DNA from: Tricholoma matsutake
Taxonomy: Eukaryota > Basidiomycota > Agaricomycetes > Agaricales > Tricholomataceae
DNA: 64,000 nucleotides
Reading direction: 5' to 3'
NCBI GenBank assembly: GCA_026075535.2
Contig: AP026539.1
Span: forward strand, 11,532,001-11,596,000
The notes below the pieces were generated by a model. It saw only the letters and a program-made list of their open reading frames with translations, was not told the origin of the DNA and ran no database searches. The position numbers were made by a program, and so were the translations under genes. Shown one piece after another: positions 51,953 to 63,680 of the stretch. The first letter of the stretch is position 1; each line of letters opens with the position of its first letter.

Positions 51953-52956
51953 CAATGGGAAGACAACTAGTTGGTACTAGTCATAAAGGTAGTTCTATAA
52001 GAGAGGAAGGTGTTTGGCATGGTCTGATGGAGTATCAATCGATATCAAGGACAATCGATGAGATTGATGGTGAACAATGTTTATTGTCAAGGGTCGATAT
52101 GCAAATTCTAAGGACTTTTGGTAGATCGATAGTATACAAAGGTTATAGCCGATGGTTAGGAAGTGTCAGAATGGTTACTAGTGCTAATGATAAGAGGATT
52201 GAGGACGACAATGGTCACAGAGGTTTCTCGTCAATTGAGAAAACTCATAGAAGCTTAGATGGTTTAGAGGATAGATCAGATTCTTAGAACTTTATATGAG
52301 GCGATATGTGAAGACAATGTTTTCTTTCTTTTCAAGTAGATACTACAGAGTTTTATATCTTTGAAAAGAAACTTCTTAAAATGGTATAAGAAACATGTGT
52401 AGAACATCAGGCAAAAGATATGAGTTAAGACACAAGGCCAAAAGGAGACTGGAATCCGAACAAGAAAGAAATATATCATATGATGAAGGAATAATAAAGG
52501 GAAAGAACTAAAAGAGACTGTCCTTTGTGTATAAACCATGCTAAGTCTCGCAATAATCCATCAAGTGGGTTCTGTACGCGATAGGGACTTGGAATGAGGC
52601 TAACCTACTATCAGCAGGTTTGAGCACGAGTTGGAATACTTCCTGGCACATGGTATTCCACCATTTAGATAATGAATGCAGAGCCCGATGTCACTCGTAG
52701 TCTCTCAATGTCGATCGATAATGCTCAATGATGGTCGACAATGGTCAACCATGTTTGATCACGGTTGTGGTTGTTCAAAGTTGATTGGAGATACTTGGTG
52801 TTTGTTTAGAAGGATCTTAGGGGGTTTCGAGGTAGTCCTAAGGTTGTGCTATGTGGTTTCTCAGTACAATCAATGTTGCTGGTGATGTTTTGACGTGGTC
52901 AATATGATATCGCGATTGATAGACTGGGTTGCACTGCTTCTGGGACATTGTAGGAG
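51953..52956. other. Unassigned; a plus-strand frame of 110 codons
   Basis: The frame 51955-52287 is open but matches nothing I know. It may be 5' sequence of the gypsy family C element split by the hAT insertion. TCGATA/TCGATN repeats are frequent near 52030-52140 and 52700. LTR ends were not found. Confidence 0.3.
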
Positions 52957-55570
52957 TTAGCTGATGTGATTAGAATGTGGTTGTAGTGGTGAATTGGCCT
53001 TTGAGCTGAGGAGACAACCTATCAATGGGTTGCTTTGATCATCGTCATCCAAGTTAGTCTGGTAATCAGGAGCTTGTGATGGGAGTACTGGTCTTGGTGG
53101 CAAGTCATTAAGCTTTTGCAGTGCATCCAATGTGTCATTGTTCACAAATTGTTCTGATTTAGCAATGAAGGAATCCACTCTGGTATCAAGGTTTTGCCAT
53201 TTTGTTGCAATCTTCAGCTTATCAGCCTTGGACAACACCAAACACTGTTGACATATAAAGGTCCAAAGAGCCAGTCTGATATTAGTTTGCATAGGAGTAT
53301 TTTGCAATGGCTGGATACACACTGGGCTTCCTCAAGTTTGAGGCCAAGAGCAACCCAGGTGGTTTCATCCTTTCCATCACCAGTTTCACCTTCATCCTCT
53401 AGAAGGTTCATTTGAAGGTCACTTCCTGTTACCACTACCTGACCAGAGTTTATATCATAGATGTCCATTGCTTCTGGATTGGCTAGACATGTTCCCTGAG
53501 AGTGTTTTTCCAATTCTTTCCATGTTGCAATCTCCTCAGGGTCTGAATTTTCCATGTACTGCAATAGGTCCACCTGACTTTCCTCCTCACCTGCCACAGC
53601 GGCTCTGAATTGGTGGGTGGTGGTAACCACTGCATCTGGTTCCAAGTTGATCTGGTGCAATGTACAAACATGTACTCACCTATGTCCTGCATTTTTTTGA
53701 AGTTGGAATCCCCCATATGATTATCCAAGGTTTCATTCTGTCCAGAAATGGTAGCATTTTGGGTACTAGGTGAGATTTCATTCAACACTGACCACAACAA
53801 TTCAAGGATTTCTCCATCCACTTGTCCAGTGCCAGGAATGAAACTCAGTGAAAAGCATGAGAAACATTGCCAGACATGGCCACTGACATGGAAAAGACCA
53901 ATACCATACAGAATGGTGATGCCAAGTGGTAGCTGGATATACTGACTCTCCTCCATCCAAAGTCTGAGCCTCTTCCAATACTGGCACATTATATCATAAA
54001 TCAAAATGATTTTCTTGAGTCCAGTGATATTAGTGTTTTTTAAAGCTTCAGATAAAGAATAGTCCATGTTTGCTTGTCTAGAAAACATTACGCAATGTCT
54101 CTCAAATTGTGAGGATATCTCACCATTCCCCTTTTTGGAAGTCAACCACTGCACCAGGGCAGAAGCAACCATGGTGGCCACAAGCAGTTGCACTGACCCT
54201 GGTTACATCAAGACCCTTGTATTTGATGAAGCAGTCATTTACAGCATGATGCTCATTGCAGGTCAGTTTTTAATTTGGAGTTAGTAAATATGCTGAAAGT
54301 CTTTCAAATATCTTACCTCTGTGACTTCCTTAGCAACAGCAAGGTGTGATTTGTAGCGATTCGGCTTGGCCAAGAAAAAATCACCATGACTGAGCTTAAT
54401 ATCACAGTGAGCATTTTTGCACTTCTGATGAACAGTGGTGAAGTTTCCATCCATGGCAAAAGTCTGAGTGTATGCCATTCTGAGGTAGGATTACATTAAA
54501 TACATTCCAATTCATGTGATTTGACTTACTGGTCAGGATCCTTGGTCCAATTCTCTGGAAGATTGACACCATGCTGAGGACATGATGCTGAGGACATGCA
54601 GCACAGAATGTTGGGATGTCAGTTGCACCATGCATTGCAGCCACCAATGAGCTGCTGGCACCAGACTGTGATTCTCCCCAGCAGCCTCTCCACTTCAAAT
54701 GTTTCAACATTTGCCATAGCTGGCTTGCCCTGAGAAGCTCCCTGTATCGATCCTAAAGTACCAATGTCAGAGATATTGACAACTGTAGTATATCAATCAT
54801 ACCTCCACAGCATTAGGAAAGAAGGGTGAAGTCATGCACTGGAGCTTCTGGTAGTATTGATAGGCTGAAGATTTACATTCCAGATTAGACAATCATGCAT
54901 CATCAAGGACTTTAAATGTGAATGCAGTCTTGATATTTTTGTAGCTGACCAGGAAAAACCCCGATTGCAACAAGTGATTTTCCTGCTCTTGACAGGAATT
55001 AGGGCAATTACACCACTTGACCCACATACAATGTACACCAGAAACATCAATTACTGTCAATTTGTGGCAATCCATCGGTGTTGGAAAAGTTGTGGGACCA
55101 AACTGGTAAACCTTTTCATCTCCTTGATGATGTTGTTGGGTCCATCACCTTCTGTTGCATCATCCAAATCATCTTCATAATTGTGGGCCTCTTGTCCAAC
55201 CACATCTGGTGCCAAGGGGTGAAAGTAACTTGGGCAGGATGCACCATTGTGACCGAGATGTAAAACTTACCCGACTTGGAACAACCAAACTGGTTCAAAA
55301 TATGAACCTGTCCAGTGGTTGATGCAGTGAAATGGGTTAGAAGCATGGTTATCATGTCAGCAGTCAGGACAGAACATGGGATTGAAAAGACAGTCTCAGC
55401 ATCACCAGGTAGTGGCATCATCCCCACACAAATTGCATTTCATGCAATCAGGTACTTCATTGGATAGTAGTGCTTCCAAATACATGGCCTTTTTAGGCTG
55501 CCATTCTTCAATGTAATCTTGAGGTGTCTGAGGGTAATATTAACATAGTAAATGTGGTAGCCATAATAAG
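52957..55570 (-). pseudogene. KDZ-type transposase (decayed, probably with introns)
   Basis: The diagnostic block is 53660-54193 on the minus strand: DYSLSEALKN, LIYDIMCQYWKRL, LPLGITILYGIGLFHVSGHVW, FIPGTGQVDGEILELLWS and LNEISPSTQNATISGQNETL, matching the catalytic part of Kyakuja-Dileera-Zisupton transposases. Upstream parts (54402-55560) include cysteine pairs (CPQHHVLSM region, CMKCNLCG near 55430), fitting the CxC domains at the N-terminus of these proteins. The C-terminal helical part lies at 52957-53660. Frame changes and stops indicate it is inactive, although some breaks may be introns. Confidence 0.75.
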
Positions 55571-55584
55571 TCACCTTTGAAGAG

Positions 55585-56845
55585 GGGGGATCAAGATTGC
55601 ACAACAAATTGACATCAAAAGCACGTTTCTCTATGGACTCTTACCGGCTGATGAGATTCAGTGTATGGAACAACTGACTGGTTTTGTAGAAGTTGGGAAA
55701 GAAGATTGGGTATGGGAGTTACAGCAGGGACTTTATGGTATGAAACAGAGTGGACGCATCTGGAATCAAACACTGAATGCACAGATGATTTCTTGGGGTT
55801 TTACAAGACTCTCATGTGAATTGTGCATCTACTCTCGTAAGGCTAACACTGAAACTGTCATAGCAATGGTCCATGTTGATGACTACCTGTCCATTGCTAG
55901 TCAGAAAGAAGAGAATGAATGGTTCAAAGACCAAATGCACATGCACAAAGTCTGGACAATTTCAGATCTGGGAACAGCATGGTTCATCGCTGGTATTCCA
56001 ATCACTTGGGACAGGATACATCAAACTGTCGCCCTATCACAAATGGCATTAATTGACAAAATTGTGTCCCAGTTTGGTCAATCCAATGCACATCCCCTAT
56101 CTGCACCAATGGAACTGGGACAGAAACTTCGCCGCGTCAACCGTGCTGCACTCCCTGTTGATGAACAAGCCAAATTATCAAACTTACCCTATTGTTCCTT
56201 GGTTGGGTGCCTATTATACCTGGCCATCTCAATGTGTCTGGATATCTCATTCACCGTCCAACAACTTTCACAATTTTTGGACTCTTATTCCTTTGAACAT
56301 TGGTGTGCTGCTCTACATCTTGTTTGCTACCTTAAAGGAATGTGGGACCTTAAACTCTATCTGGGTGGAGACAACCCTATCTTGTTATTGGCTTATACAG
56401 ATTCTGACTGGGCTAGTTGCCTCAATACTAGGCACAGTGTTGGTGGCTACATATGTTCACTTGGGTCTGGAGCTGTTTCATGGACTGCTCACAAACAAAA
56501 AATGGTTGCAGCATCATCTTGTGAAGCTGAGTAAGTTGCAGCTTTTGAGACTGCAAAAGAGTGTGTTTGGATTCATACATTGCTTACTGCTATTGGTCAT
56601 CCACCCGACATGCCAACCCCAATGTTATGTGACAACACTGCCTCAATTAACCTGTCAGAGGATCCTCTCCTCCACTCCAGAGTCAAACATGTCGACATTA
56701 AATTTCACTTCCTTCATGAATGTGTTCAATCTAAGGAACTTGCTGTATCCTAAGTCAATACCAAGGACAATATTGCCGACATTTTTAAGGCTCTCAACAT
56801 TAAACAATTTGTGTGCTTACATGACTTCTTGGGTCTCCAATAACA
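55585..56845 (+). pseudogene. 5'-truncated copia reverse transcriptase / RNase H
   Basis: Begins abruptly with IDIKSTFLYGLLPADEIQ, then LYGMKQSGRIWN, the catalytic box HVDDYLSIA, CLLYLAISMCLDISFTVQQLS, TDSDWASCLNTRHSVGGYI, SWTAHKQKMVAASSCEAE, a TAA where the family has Tyr, and the RNase H end (CDNTASINLSEDP, KHVDIKFHF), with another TAA and a lost Thr in the NIADIF block. Gag, protease, integrase and 5' LTR are missing; a KDZ remnant lies there. The family differs from the copia at 7860. Confidence 0.85.
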
Positions 56846-56889
56846 TGTGCTGATTCCATGTGAGGAGGAGTATTCACGGTGAGGAGGAG

Positions 56890-57200
56890 TGTTGAGATCT
56901 ACACTGTGAATGTGCCCTTTGATGCAGCATGCTAATTATAGCACACAAAATGATGCATGTTTCCCCTTGTCCGTATTCCTTTCTAATAGTCCCTTTATCA
57001 TATTTTCTATTGTCATACTCATGGTATATATATTCAACTAGATAGACATAGACACCTCAGTCCATTATACACAGACTGAGGTGAGTAGATTCGCTAGTGC
57101 TCACTTTGATCAGATCACTTACTGTACTATTTATAGTTTATTTGTGTATTATCTAGGCTGGATTTCTATAGAGGGATCTGTGAGCATTCTGAGGCCCCTG
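56890..57200 (+). mobile_element. 3' LTR of the truncated copia (end uncertain)
   Basis: After the purine-rich GTGAGGAGGAG the sequence TGTTGAGATCTACAC starts a probable LTR, with a TATA-like GGTATATATATTC at about 57020. Without a 5' LTR the right end cannot be fixed. Confidence 0.55.
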
Positions 57201-57264
57201 GAGCTTCACTGGTTGCTGTCTGCTTTCGACTGACCTCCACTATTGGGAGGGCCTTTGAACTTGC

Positions 57265-57681
57265 CTAGATTGTGGTGAAGTCCCGAGAGTCAACAACCTT
57301 TCCTGACATGTCCTCCGGCTTGCCCAGCAACTCCGGTACCTTCTCACCCTGTTCTTCTACAGGCAGTAAAACTTCATATTGGTATCTGACAGATGGCTTC
57401 ACCCCTGGAGGTGCCTTGATAAGCATTGGCCCTGCTCGAACAGAGTTTGTCCTTATTGAGACCACCTGAGTCAACCATCATACACCCAGACAAGCCGAAC
57501 CTTCAGGAACCTTCACTTGTTGTCCCATGGTTTCCCTCAAACCTTCTTCCACCCTGATGGCCACATAAGCATCAGACAAGGATCCAGAACCTTGCCCACT
57601 ATCTGGACTGGCCACCGTGGTCCATGAATGCAATTGTCTGCCGAAACCATGTGTTCCCTGCTGAGCTAAACTACTTGCCAT
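57265..57681 (-). pseudogene. Small unrecognised ORF broken by one TGA
   Basis: From ATG 57681 (MASSLAQQGTHGFGRQL) the minus-strand frame runs to TAG 57265, with a single TGA near 57478 (LGV-stop-WLTQVVS). Blocks VRAGPMLIKAPPGVKPS and EKVPELLGKPEDM look protein-like. CGA to TGA would explain the break. Possibly a captured or transposon-carried exon next to the copia LTR. Function unknown. Confidence 0.4.
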
Positions 57682-57719
57682 GTTATGTACGAAAAACTAG
57701 ATGATGAAACCAGACTCAG

Positions 57720-58958
57720 CAGTGGCGAGTAAGAGAAATGCAACTCGCTATGTAGAACAGATAGAAGTTGAGCAAAAAGACTGAAGCACCATCACATGAC
57801 CTGAACGCATCAGAATTCTACTGGGTACTGGCAGCGCCTGCCAAATTCTGTCCTATTTGGTTTTATTTGGTCCCCCGCCAAAATGACAATCTTGCTCATG
57901 AGTCATGGTATCCCAGCTATTAGGCCTTCCTCAAGCACCCCGCTTGCCCAAATTGTGCACAATATTGATGTCTTAGTATATTTACACAAGATGTCAGGGG
58001 TACTAGATAACTATGTAGCCTAGAAATTATATATATGTCATTCCCAAAATTATAAAGACACTACTCCTTGTCCATCTCCCAGTCATCATCAAGAAGAGAT
58101 GTGATGGTTGTGTTATTGATGTGCCTTGGAGTGTGAGTCAGGGTCACGGGTGAAGAGGGGAGAAAATGTGTGATTGGCTGATTTTCCTTTTCTTGCACAA
58201 GAGTAGCTCCTTTCGTGGGGTGGACAGCATTCAGTTGGGCAATCCGCCCTTCTGACCGCCTTTTAAATGGGTTCCAGCCTATATGGCAGTGGCATGGGCA
58301 GATTATGGACTGAAAATGTGATGCGATGCATTTTGCAGACTTGATGTGTCAATTACGTAAGACACTAAATCACCTCAATCTTGTATCATTGCTAGGGGTT
58401 GACACACTCCTCTGATAGCATCAAAAATTGCAGGAATAGTGATGCTGAAGTGATCAGAAGATTTTGGCCAGAATTCTTTTTGAAATTTGTTTCTTCTTAT
58501 GTTTGTAGATTTTAATAACTTGTGCAAAAAAGCAAAAAACAAAATGTATTCTGGACAATGTCTTCAAAATGTAAATAACTACAACTTTCCCCTGCAAAAC
58601 TAGTCTGTGGGTGTTGTGTGTGAAGCTGTATTGACGACGCAAGTTGTATACCATGATCTCAGCCACATTATGTTTACATAAGCTGGACAAAGTTTGGCAG
58701 GTGCTGCCAGTACCCAATTCTACTATGCAAAACATCTGTACACTACACTCGTGCCTCATTCGTCTACCTCCACTAAGCAGCAGGTTGTCTTCGACATCCA
58801 TATCCTCTGGATCTGAGAACTGGCATGATAAGATATGCAATCTCAAGCAGTTGGGCTATGAAACTTACTTTAGACAGCAGATAGGTAAATAGTAGGTTAA
58901 TATGATTATAAATGACTATAAATGAAAAGGAAAAGTTCATCAGGAAAATCCAACACTA
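57720..58958. other. No confident gene; one minus-strand frame of 130 codons
   Basis: The frame 58454-58846 contains FSDPEDMDVEDNLLLSGGRR, which reads like a linker from a fungal transposon protein, then becomes AT-rich and Lys/Phe-rich. I would not call a gene from it. Confidence 0.3.
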
Positions 58959-60473
58959 ACTTATTATGCTTAATGTCTCCTTATTGCACTTAAAGTGGAA
59001 ATTAAGGAAGATTAAGCAAATGGCTGTTAAGGAAATTCTGCTTAGAATAAGTAGGGTCGTTTCCTGAATTAAGCAAAATTCCCCTTATTCATGCTTATAT
59101 CACTTCTTAAACCGCTTTTGGGCTCTTAGGGGGCTGCCTAGCCATGTCAATAAGGAAACTTAAGCAGCAGTTTAAGCAAAAAATAAGAATAATATATATA
59201 AGCACATTGCTGACTACGGTTTCATCCCTGCTCCCATCGTTCCCATGTGTTTACCCAACCCCCACTCGACACCCCTTTTCACTGTCCTAAATGCTCCCCT
59301 TCACCCCCAATCATTGCTGCTCCCCCATCATCATGGCGGCCTTGTCATCGTCGTCATTCCACCCGTGATCCACCTGAGCAGTTGCTCGCAAGGCTGGTGG
59401 CTGGTGGCATGCTGTTCGTCATTATGGTATCCTGGTTGGGTGTCGTGCCGTCTCAATGCTACAAAGCGAAAAACCCCGTCTCGCTGTGAGGGAGATGACG
59501 GGGGGTGAGGGGTGGCAGCGTTCCTCACGTCGTGGTACCTGCTATGGCGGGTGCTGCTGTCATGTCACCCCATCGTCCTTGTGACCTTCCTCATGGGCAT
59601 ATGGTCATGCTACCACCTAACCACCCCACGAACAGGGGCTCATAGCAGTAGTGGGGGTCGATCAGGGGGCGCCCATCGTCGTTGTCAATAGCAAAATCAC
59701 TACCTAAAATTTTTGTTGTTAGCCACAAGGAAATGAAATTAGAAAAGGGGAAAGAAAAAAAAATTGCCTTTTGATGTTTTTTTTTGGCCCCATCACCGTT
59801 CTCTTCCTCCTCGCCACATGCGTCGTTCGTACCCCTCTCCATCCCGGTCCCCTGGCATTGTCATCCTGTCTCGTTGCTCCCCATTTGTAACCCATGAGCA
59901 GTTGTTCGCCGCAGTGGTTAGAGGTGCTGTGGTAGTGGTTCATCGTTCGTCATTGTCATCCTCTCCCCCTCGTGGTTCATCTTCATCTTCGTCATTCGTC
60001 CCTCCATCCACCCTGCAAGCAGGGGCTCGCAGCGGTGGGTTCTCCTGATCCTGTCCTGGGTCGTCGTCCTAGGTGTGGGTGTCTTGGCACTGTCTCATTG
60101 TTACAACATACATAGAATATGAATCTTGCTTGCAGTCACTAGTGGCTCTGGCTGGCATGGATATGGTGGTGTAGAGGTGTGGAGCGGAAGCGGTGGATTG
60201 AACACAAACAACGTGTGACGTCGGTGATGCTGAGTTTGAATTTCCATTTTCGGGAAATGCCGAGAGGGACTGGGAAGAAAATTCGAAAAAGTCCTTAAGG
60301 CCTTAAGGGATTACACGCTCCTTACGGCCTTAATTTGCTTACATGTTGCTTATACCGCTTGGTTGATTATATCTGCTTAACGGTTATCAGTTTTAAGGGG
60401 AAAAATGAACTTATTTTCCTTAATTCCCCTTAATTCCCTTAATTGGGGTTTAAGCCAAATAAGCCAAATAAGT
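58959..60473. mobile_element. Non-autonomous element with TTAAGG repeats and core-type palindromes
   Basis: Left end ACTTATTATGCTTA and right end TAAGCCAAATAAGT are imperfect inverted repeats. Both ends (58959-59210 and 60290-60470) are dense in CTTAAGG, CTTAATT and GCTTAAAC repeats in both orientations. The interior (59340-60040) holds palindromes of the GAGCAGTTGCTC type (59374, about 59895) and GAAC/AAGCAGGGGCTC variants (59628, 60018), with Pro/Ser-coding low complexity. No matching target duplication was found. Boundaries are approximate. Confidence 0.55.
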
Positions 60474-60790
60474 CGATCCTTGATTTTGCTGATGTTAAGG
60501 TGCGTGATGAGGTCGTTCGCGAATCGCAGTAGCCAAAGAAAAAACGACTGAAACTCAAACTCCGATTGCCGCTTCGCGAACTGTGACACAAACTGGTGCA
60601 CTCAATTCTAAGTGTTCGTCCCATCACAACTTTTCGTCCATCAAAGCTTGAAAAAATCTGAGTTGACGAAAGGCTGAACTTAAGAATTGCGCACCCCTAA
60701 TAGCGTTCACTTTCCCACTCTCGGCTACAAACGTTCACGGTTATTCTCGTCTTCCGAATGCGTGATTAGAACACCCTAATGCTTATGTAG
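60474..60790. other. Intergenic; no gene seen
   Basis: Higher CpG content than the repeats to the left (TTCGCGAA occurs near 60515-60580), consistent with a transition to unmethylated genic sequence. It may contain the promoter of the next gene. Confidence 0.35.
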
Positions 60791-60805
60791 TTCTTCTTCC
60801 GATAT

Positions 60806-61082
60806 TTGCATAGGGCGGACGCAAAACCTCCGACTTGTAAGTATAACTGTTCGTCGAACCAACACCAGTTTTGGCCCTCCTCGAGCTTCTCAGATTCTGG
60901 TCACAGTTCTCTCGCGCCCATCACATCAGGTATGATTCTCAACAGGTCATGCCATGAAGCACAGTATGTGGGCCGAACATTTTGGTGGCGAGCAATAGGC
61001 TCTTTTCTGACTAGATATTAATGATTTGTTTTCTTCAGATGAGGATGATGAAGATGATGATTCACGTCCAAATTTAAGCTAA
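60806..61082 (+). CDS. 3' part of a small spliced gene with acidic C-terminus
   Basis: A plus-strand frame ends with SLAPITS at 60929. The intron 60930-61038 (GTATGA ... TTTTCTTCAG) joins in phase to DEDDEDDDSRPNLS and TAA at 61080-61082. A further GTAAGT near 60836 suggests another intron upstream. No ATG frame was found in the first visible exon, so the 5' end is unknown. It is convergent with the dehydrogenase gene, whose stop lies 131 bp away. Product unknown; an acidic tail alone gives no function. Confidence 0.4.
60930..61038 (+). other. Intron of the small acidic-tail gene
   Basis: GTATGA donor, ACTAG/TTAATG-type branch region and a TTTGTTTTCTTCAG acceptor; 109 nt. Confidence 0.45.
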
Positions 61083-61212
61083 GTTCCCGATTCCTGATTT
61101 AATTTGAGTGCGTTTTCCTGTCCTTGCAATTTCCAGGGGCACAATCGCGTTTGACGGCGCGATGACAGTCATTCTCATATATCTATGAAACTCTCACTCA
61201 GTACAGTACGGT
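61083..61212. terminator. Shared 3' intergenic region of two convergent genes
   Basis: A 130-bp gap between the stop codons of the plus-strand acidic-tail gene and the minus-strand dehydrogenase. Both transcripts must end here. No clear polyadenylation consensus. Confidence 0.3.
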
Positions 61213-62226
61213 TTAATGAGCCTTCAACGCCTCTGCGACTGATTGATTGATTCTGCCTACATCGAATTCCGACAGTGGCCTCTCCTGCCACAGAACCTGC
61301 TGCGCAATTCCTTGGTAAATCATTGGTTGCGTTCCTGGCAGAACCTCCCATCCATTATCGGCAGCTAAAGTGAAGAAGGCGGTGGCTGGACTTGGATGGT
61401 AGCACATTTCCAGAACAACCCCCTTCGATTCCTTCTCCATAAACACACTAACAATATCCTGAGCCAGAATCTCTCCAGGAGTCTCGGGTATAATATCGGG
61501 AACAGTGCCGACGACGACAACGGGCGCTTCAAGTTTCGATGCTTGTTCTACAGAAGCCACGTGTATTAACTCTGCGTCAAAGTTCGTGTCTGCGAACAAG
61601 TCGATGATCGCATCCACTTCAGGCTTTAATCGGTTGACAAGGTAGATTTTGGAAGAGCCCATCCATTTCCATAGTGCGTATACCGCGCTCCGTGCGGCAC
61701 CTCCACCGCCTATGACCAGTGCAGCTGCACCATTGCTCCGAGTGGTAATGTTAGGGTAGTTCTGAAAAAAAGCCTCGCGAACACCGATGCAATCAGTATT
61801 CGTACCAATATAACGTGTTCCACCCTCGCTGTCCTTCCGCATGAAGACTGTGTTGATGGCGCCGATCATGCTGCCCTCTTCTGTAAGATGGTCGACCTCA
61901 CTCATGAATGTAATCTTGTGTGGCATTGTGACAGCCGCTCCTATGCAATCCACTGCTTTGAGTGTCGGGAGGAAATCAGACTTATTGGTCGACTCGAAAA
62001 GGGTATATGTCCAAGGAATCCCTAGAATTCTGCAAATAGAGGAGTGAAGCGCAGGGGCTTTGGAGTGAGCAATGGGATAGCCGAAGAGGTAGGTTTTGAG
62101 TGGTTCTTTATGCCCGTCGACACCAAGAATCGAGTCGCCATACGCGTATGATTGTTGTAAAGTGTCTGTGTCGGCTGATGTCTCGCGATGGTTGTCCATC
62201 TGAAGCAGATAGTGGGCTGCATACAT
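61213..62226 (-). CDS. Shikimate/quinate 5-dehydrogenase-like protein
   Basis: An intact, apparently intron-free frame. I take ATG 62226 (MYAAHYLLQ; A at -3) as start, giving 337 residues; ATG 62199 (MDNHRETS) is a close alternative, and codons further upstream have no ATG. The substrate domain has YPIAHSKAPALHS and VTMPHK (the Lys expected to be catalytic), then GAINT and GTNTDCIGV. The nucleotide domain has VIGGGGAARSAVYALW. The end has MCYHPSPATAF. These match AroE-type enzymes that reduce dehydroshikimate or oxidise shikimate/quinate with NAD(P). As fungi carry shikimate dehydrogenase inside the pentafunctional AROM protein, a stand-alone copy is more likely catabolic or a quinate-type paralogue. 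It is the only clearly intact host enzyme gene in the window. Confidence 0.9.
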   Translation of the reverse strand: MYAAHYLLQMDNHRETSADTDTLQQSYAYGDSILGVDGHKEPLKTYLFGYPIAHSKAPALHSSICRILGIPWTYTLFESTNKSDFLPTLKAVDCIGAAVTMPHKITFMSEVDHLTEEGSMIGAINTVFMRKDSEGGTRYIGTNTDCIGVREAFFQNYPNITTRSNGAAALVIGGGGAARSAVYALWKWMGSSKIYLVNRLKPEVDAIIDLFADTNFDAELIHVASVEQASKLEAPVVVVGTVPDIIPETPGEILAQDIVSVFMEKESKGVVLEMCYHPSPATAFFTLAADNGWEVLPGTQPMIYQGIAQQVLWQERPLSEFDVGRINQSVAEALKAH

Positions 62227-62425
62227 GTTATAACGACCGCATGCTAGTCTCCGATGTGTTTCGGGCAATAGGACTGGTGACTGGCAATCCTCCCACGGAT
62301 GCGTGATGATTACATAAGCCAATAAGCTGGATTTCGTGGCGAGGCTAGCTTTACACCTAAATCATGGCCTTTATTGACCTCTGGACCCATCTACCGATGA
62401 CTTATTGGTTCTTAGAACACTGCCA

Positions 62426-63680
62426 TCAAGCATTTGAGTAGTCTGACTCTTCATCAAAGTCCTCGGCAGTGCCGACACTCAGAGTCATGTGAACATCACT
62501 GGCTGACCCTGAGCTAAATCGTGGATTCAAGGTGGCCACATTTTCTTCGTTGATTGTTGCCCAATACGTCCGTGCTATCTCCCACAGCACCTCAAGTTTC
62601 TTCACCTTTGTAGCGCGCCCGGGGATTTTCAAAACTTTGGGGCCCAGTCTATGTCGGTGCCAAGCAATCTGTTCATCGATCTCGGTGACCTTGAGCTTCT
62701 CATTGATTTCCTCTAGCCGTTTGACCACGATTTTCGCAATTGCATCTGCATGCTCGGCTGCTTTCTTTTGTTTCTTTGCTATTTTTTCTCTGTTTTTCTC
62801 TGCCTCGTCGCGATCAAACACGGCCTGGTTGTGCCGTTTTGTGGCTTCAATGCGAGAGCTGTCAGCAATGCGCGCTTTCGCCCGTACCTGTGTCATTGCT
62901 GTGACAGGCAATTTCTTGATAAACTCTGCGGTATTGTTGAAGCGGTACATGTCCCGTGCTTCATGTTGGTGTGTAGTCATGTTCGGAGCGCGGCGCTTTG
63001 CCCTCTTCAATCGTCCAAGCCCGCCTTCGTTAAAGTCATTTGTCGCAGGAAGGGAAACGCGCTCACGTTCCTTTTCAGTTGCAAGTGATATGTCGCCACC
63101 CTCGTTGAACTCCGCCAGGAATCTGCTCCAAGTCTCGAGAGCGCCTTCAAAGAACGCCACGAGGAGTTGATCCACATGTTGGAGTGTTGGTAAAAGTTGA
63201 TGAACTGCATAAAAGGCTTCTGGGCATTCCCAAAGCTTGCTATCAAAGGTAGCCATTGCATAAAATTTCAAGAGCTTGTTATGGAGTGTTCCGAGATCTA
63301 CGGCGCTTGTCTTTTTGCCTTCGGATCCTCGCACGATGTGCAGGTAAGGGTATGTGATGGTTTGTGAGTACAGTGACAAGACACATGCCTCAGCAAGAGT
63401 TGGGAAATCGTGAAGCCCCCGGTAAACATTATGTTCCACATTTGTGAATGTACTGGCCTCCTTTTTGTCGTGTACCATTTCAAGGAGGCTGATCCAAAAC
63501 CCTCGGTGCACAAGAAGGTCGCTTGCTGCATCACCAAATGAATGGTACCGGACATTACTTGTATCAGGGAAGGTGATTGTGTAACCCAGTTCATGTTCAG
63601 CAAAGCACTTAACAGTCTGTTGCCCTTTCTTACTTGTTCGAGTTGGGCCACGGCTCTGCCTGGCATGAACGAGTCCTCAA
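62426..63680 (-). CDS. Transposon-associated hypothetical protein (one frameshift near 63625)
   Basis: The minus-strand frame is open over more than 390 codons: KCFAEHELGYTITFPD (upstream of 63511), RGFWISLLEMVHDKKEA, EHNVYRGLHDFPTLAEACVL, LPATNDFNEGGLGRLKRA, an Arg/Lys/Glu helical part (KNREKIAKKQKKAAEHADA) and an acidic end (EDFDEESDYSNA). The first part (EDSFMPGRAVAQLEQV, 63630-63680) lies one base out of frame. A donor-like GTACTT at 63737 and an AG before the EDSF block suggest an intron upstream. I know this family as a common mushroom protein found with transposons. Function unknown. A remnant lies at 1560-1680. Confidence 0.6.

Noticed and set aside
62227..62322. Upstream extension of the dehydrogenase
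   Set aside because: The extension begins with TTG and is not family-like; the first in-frame ATG is 62226.
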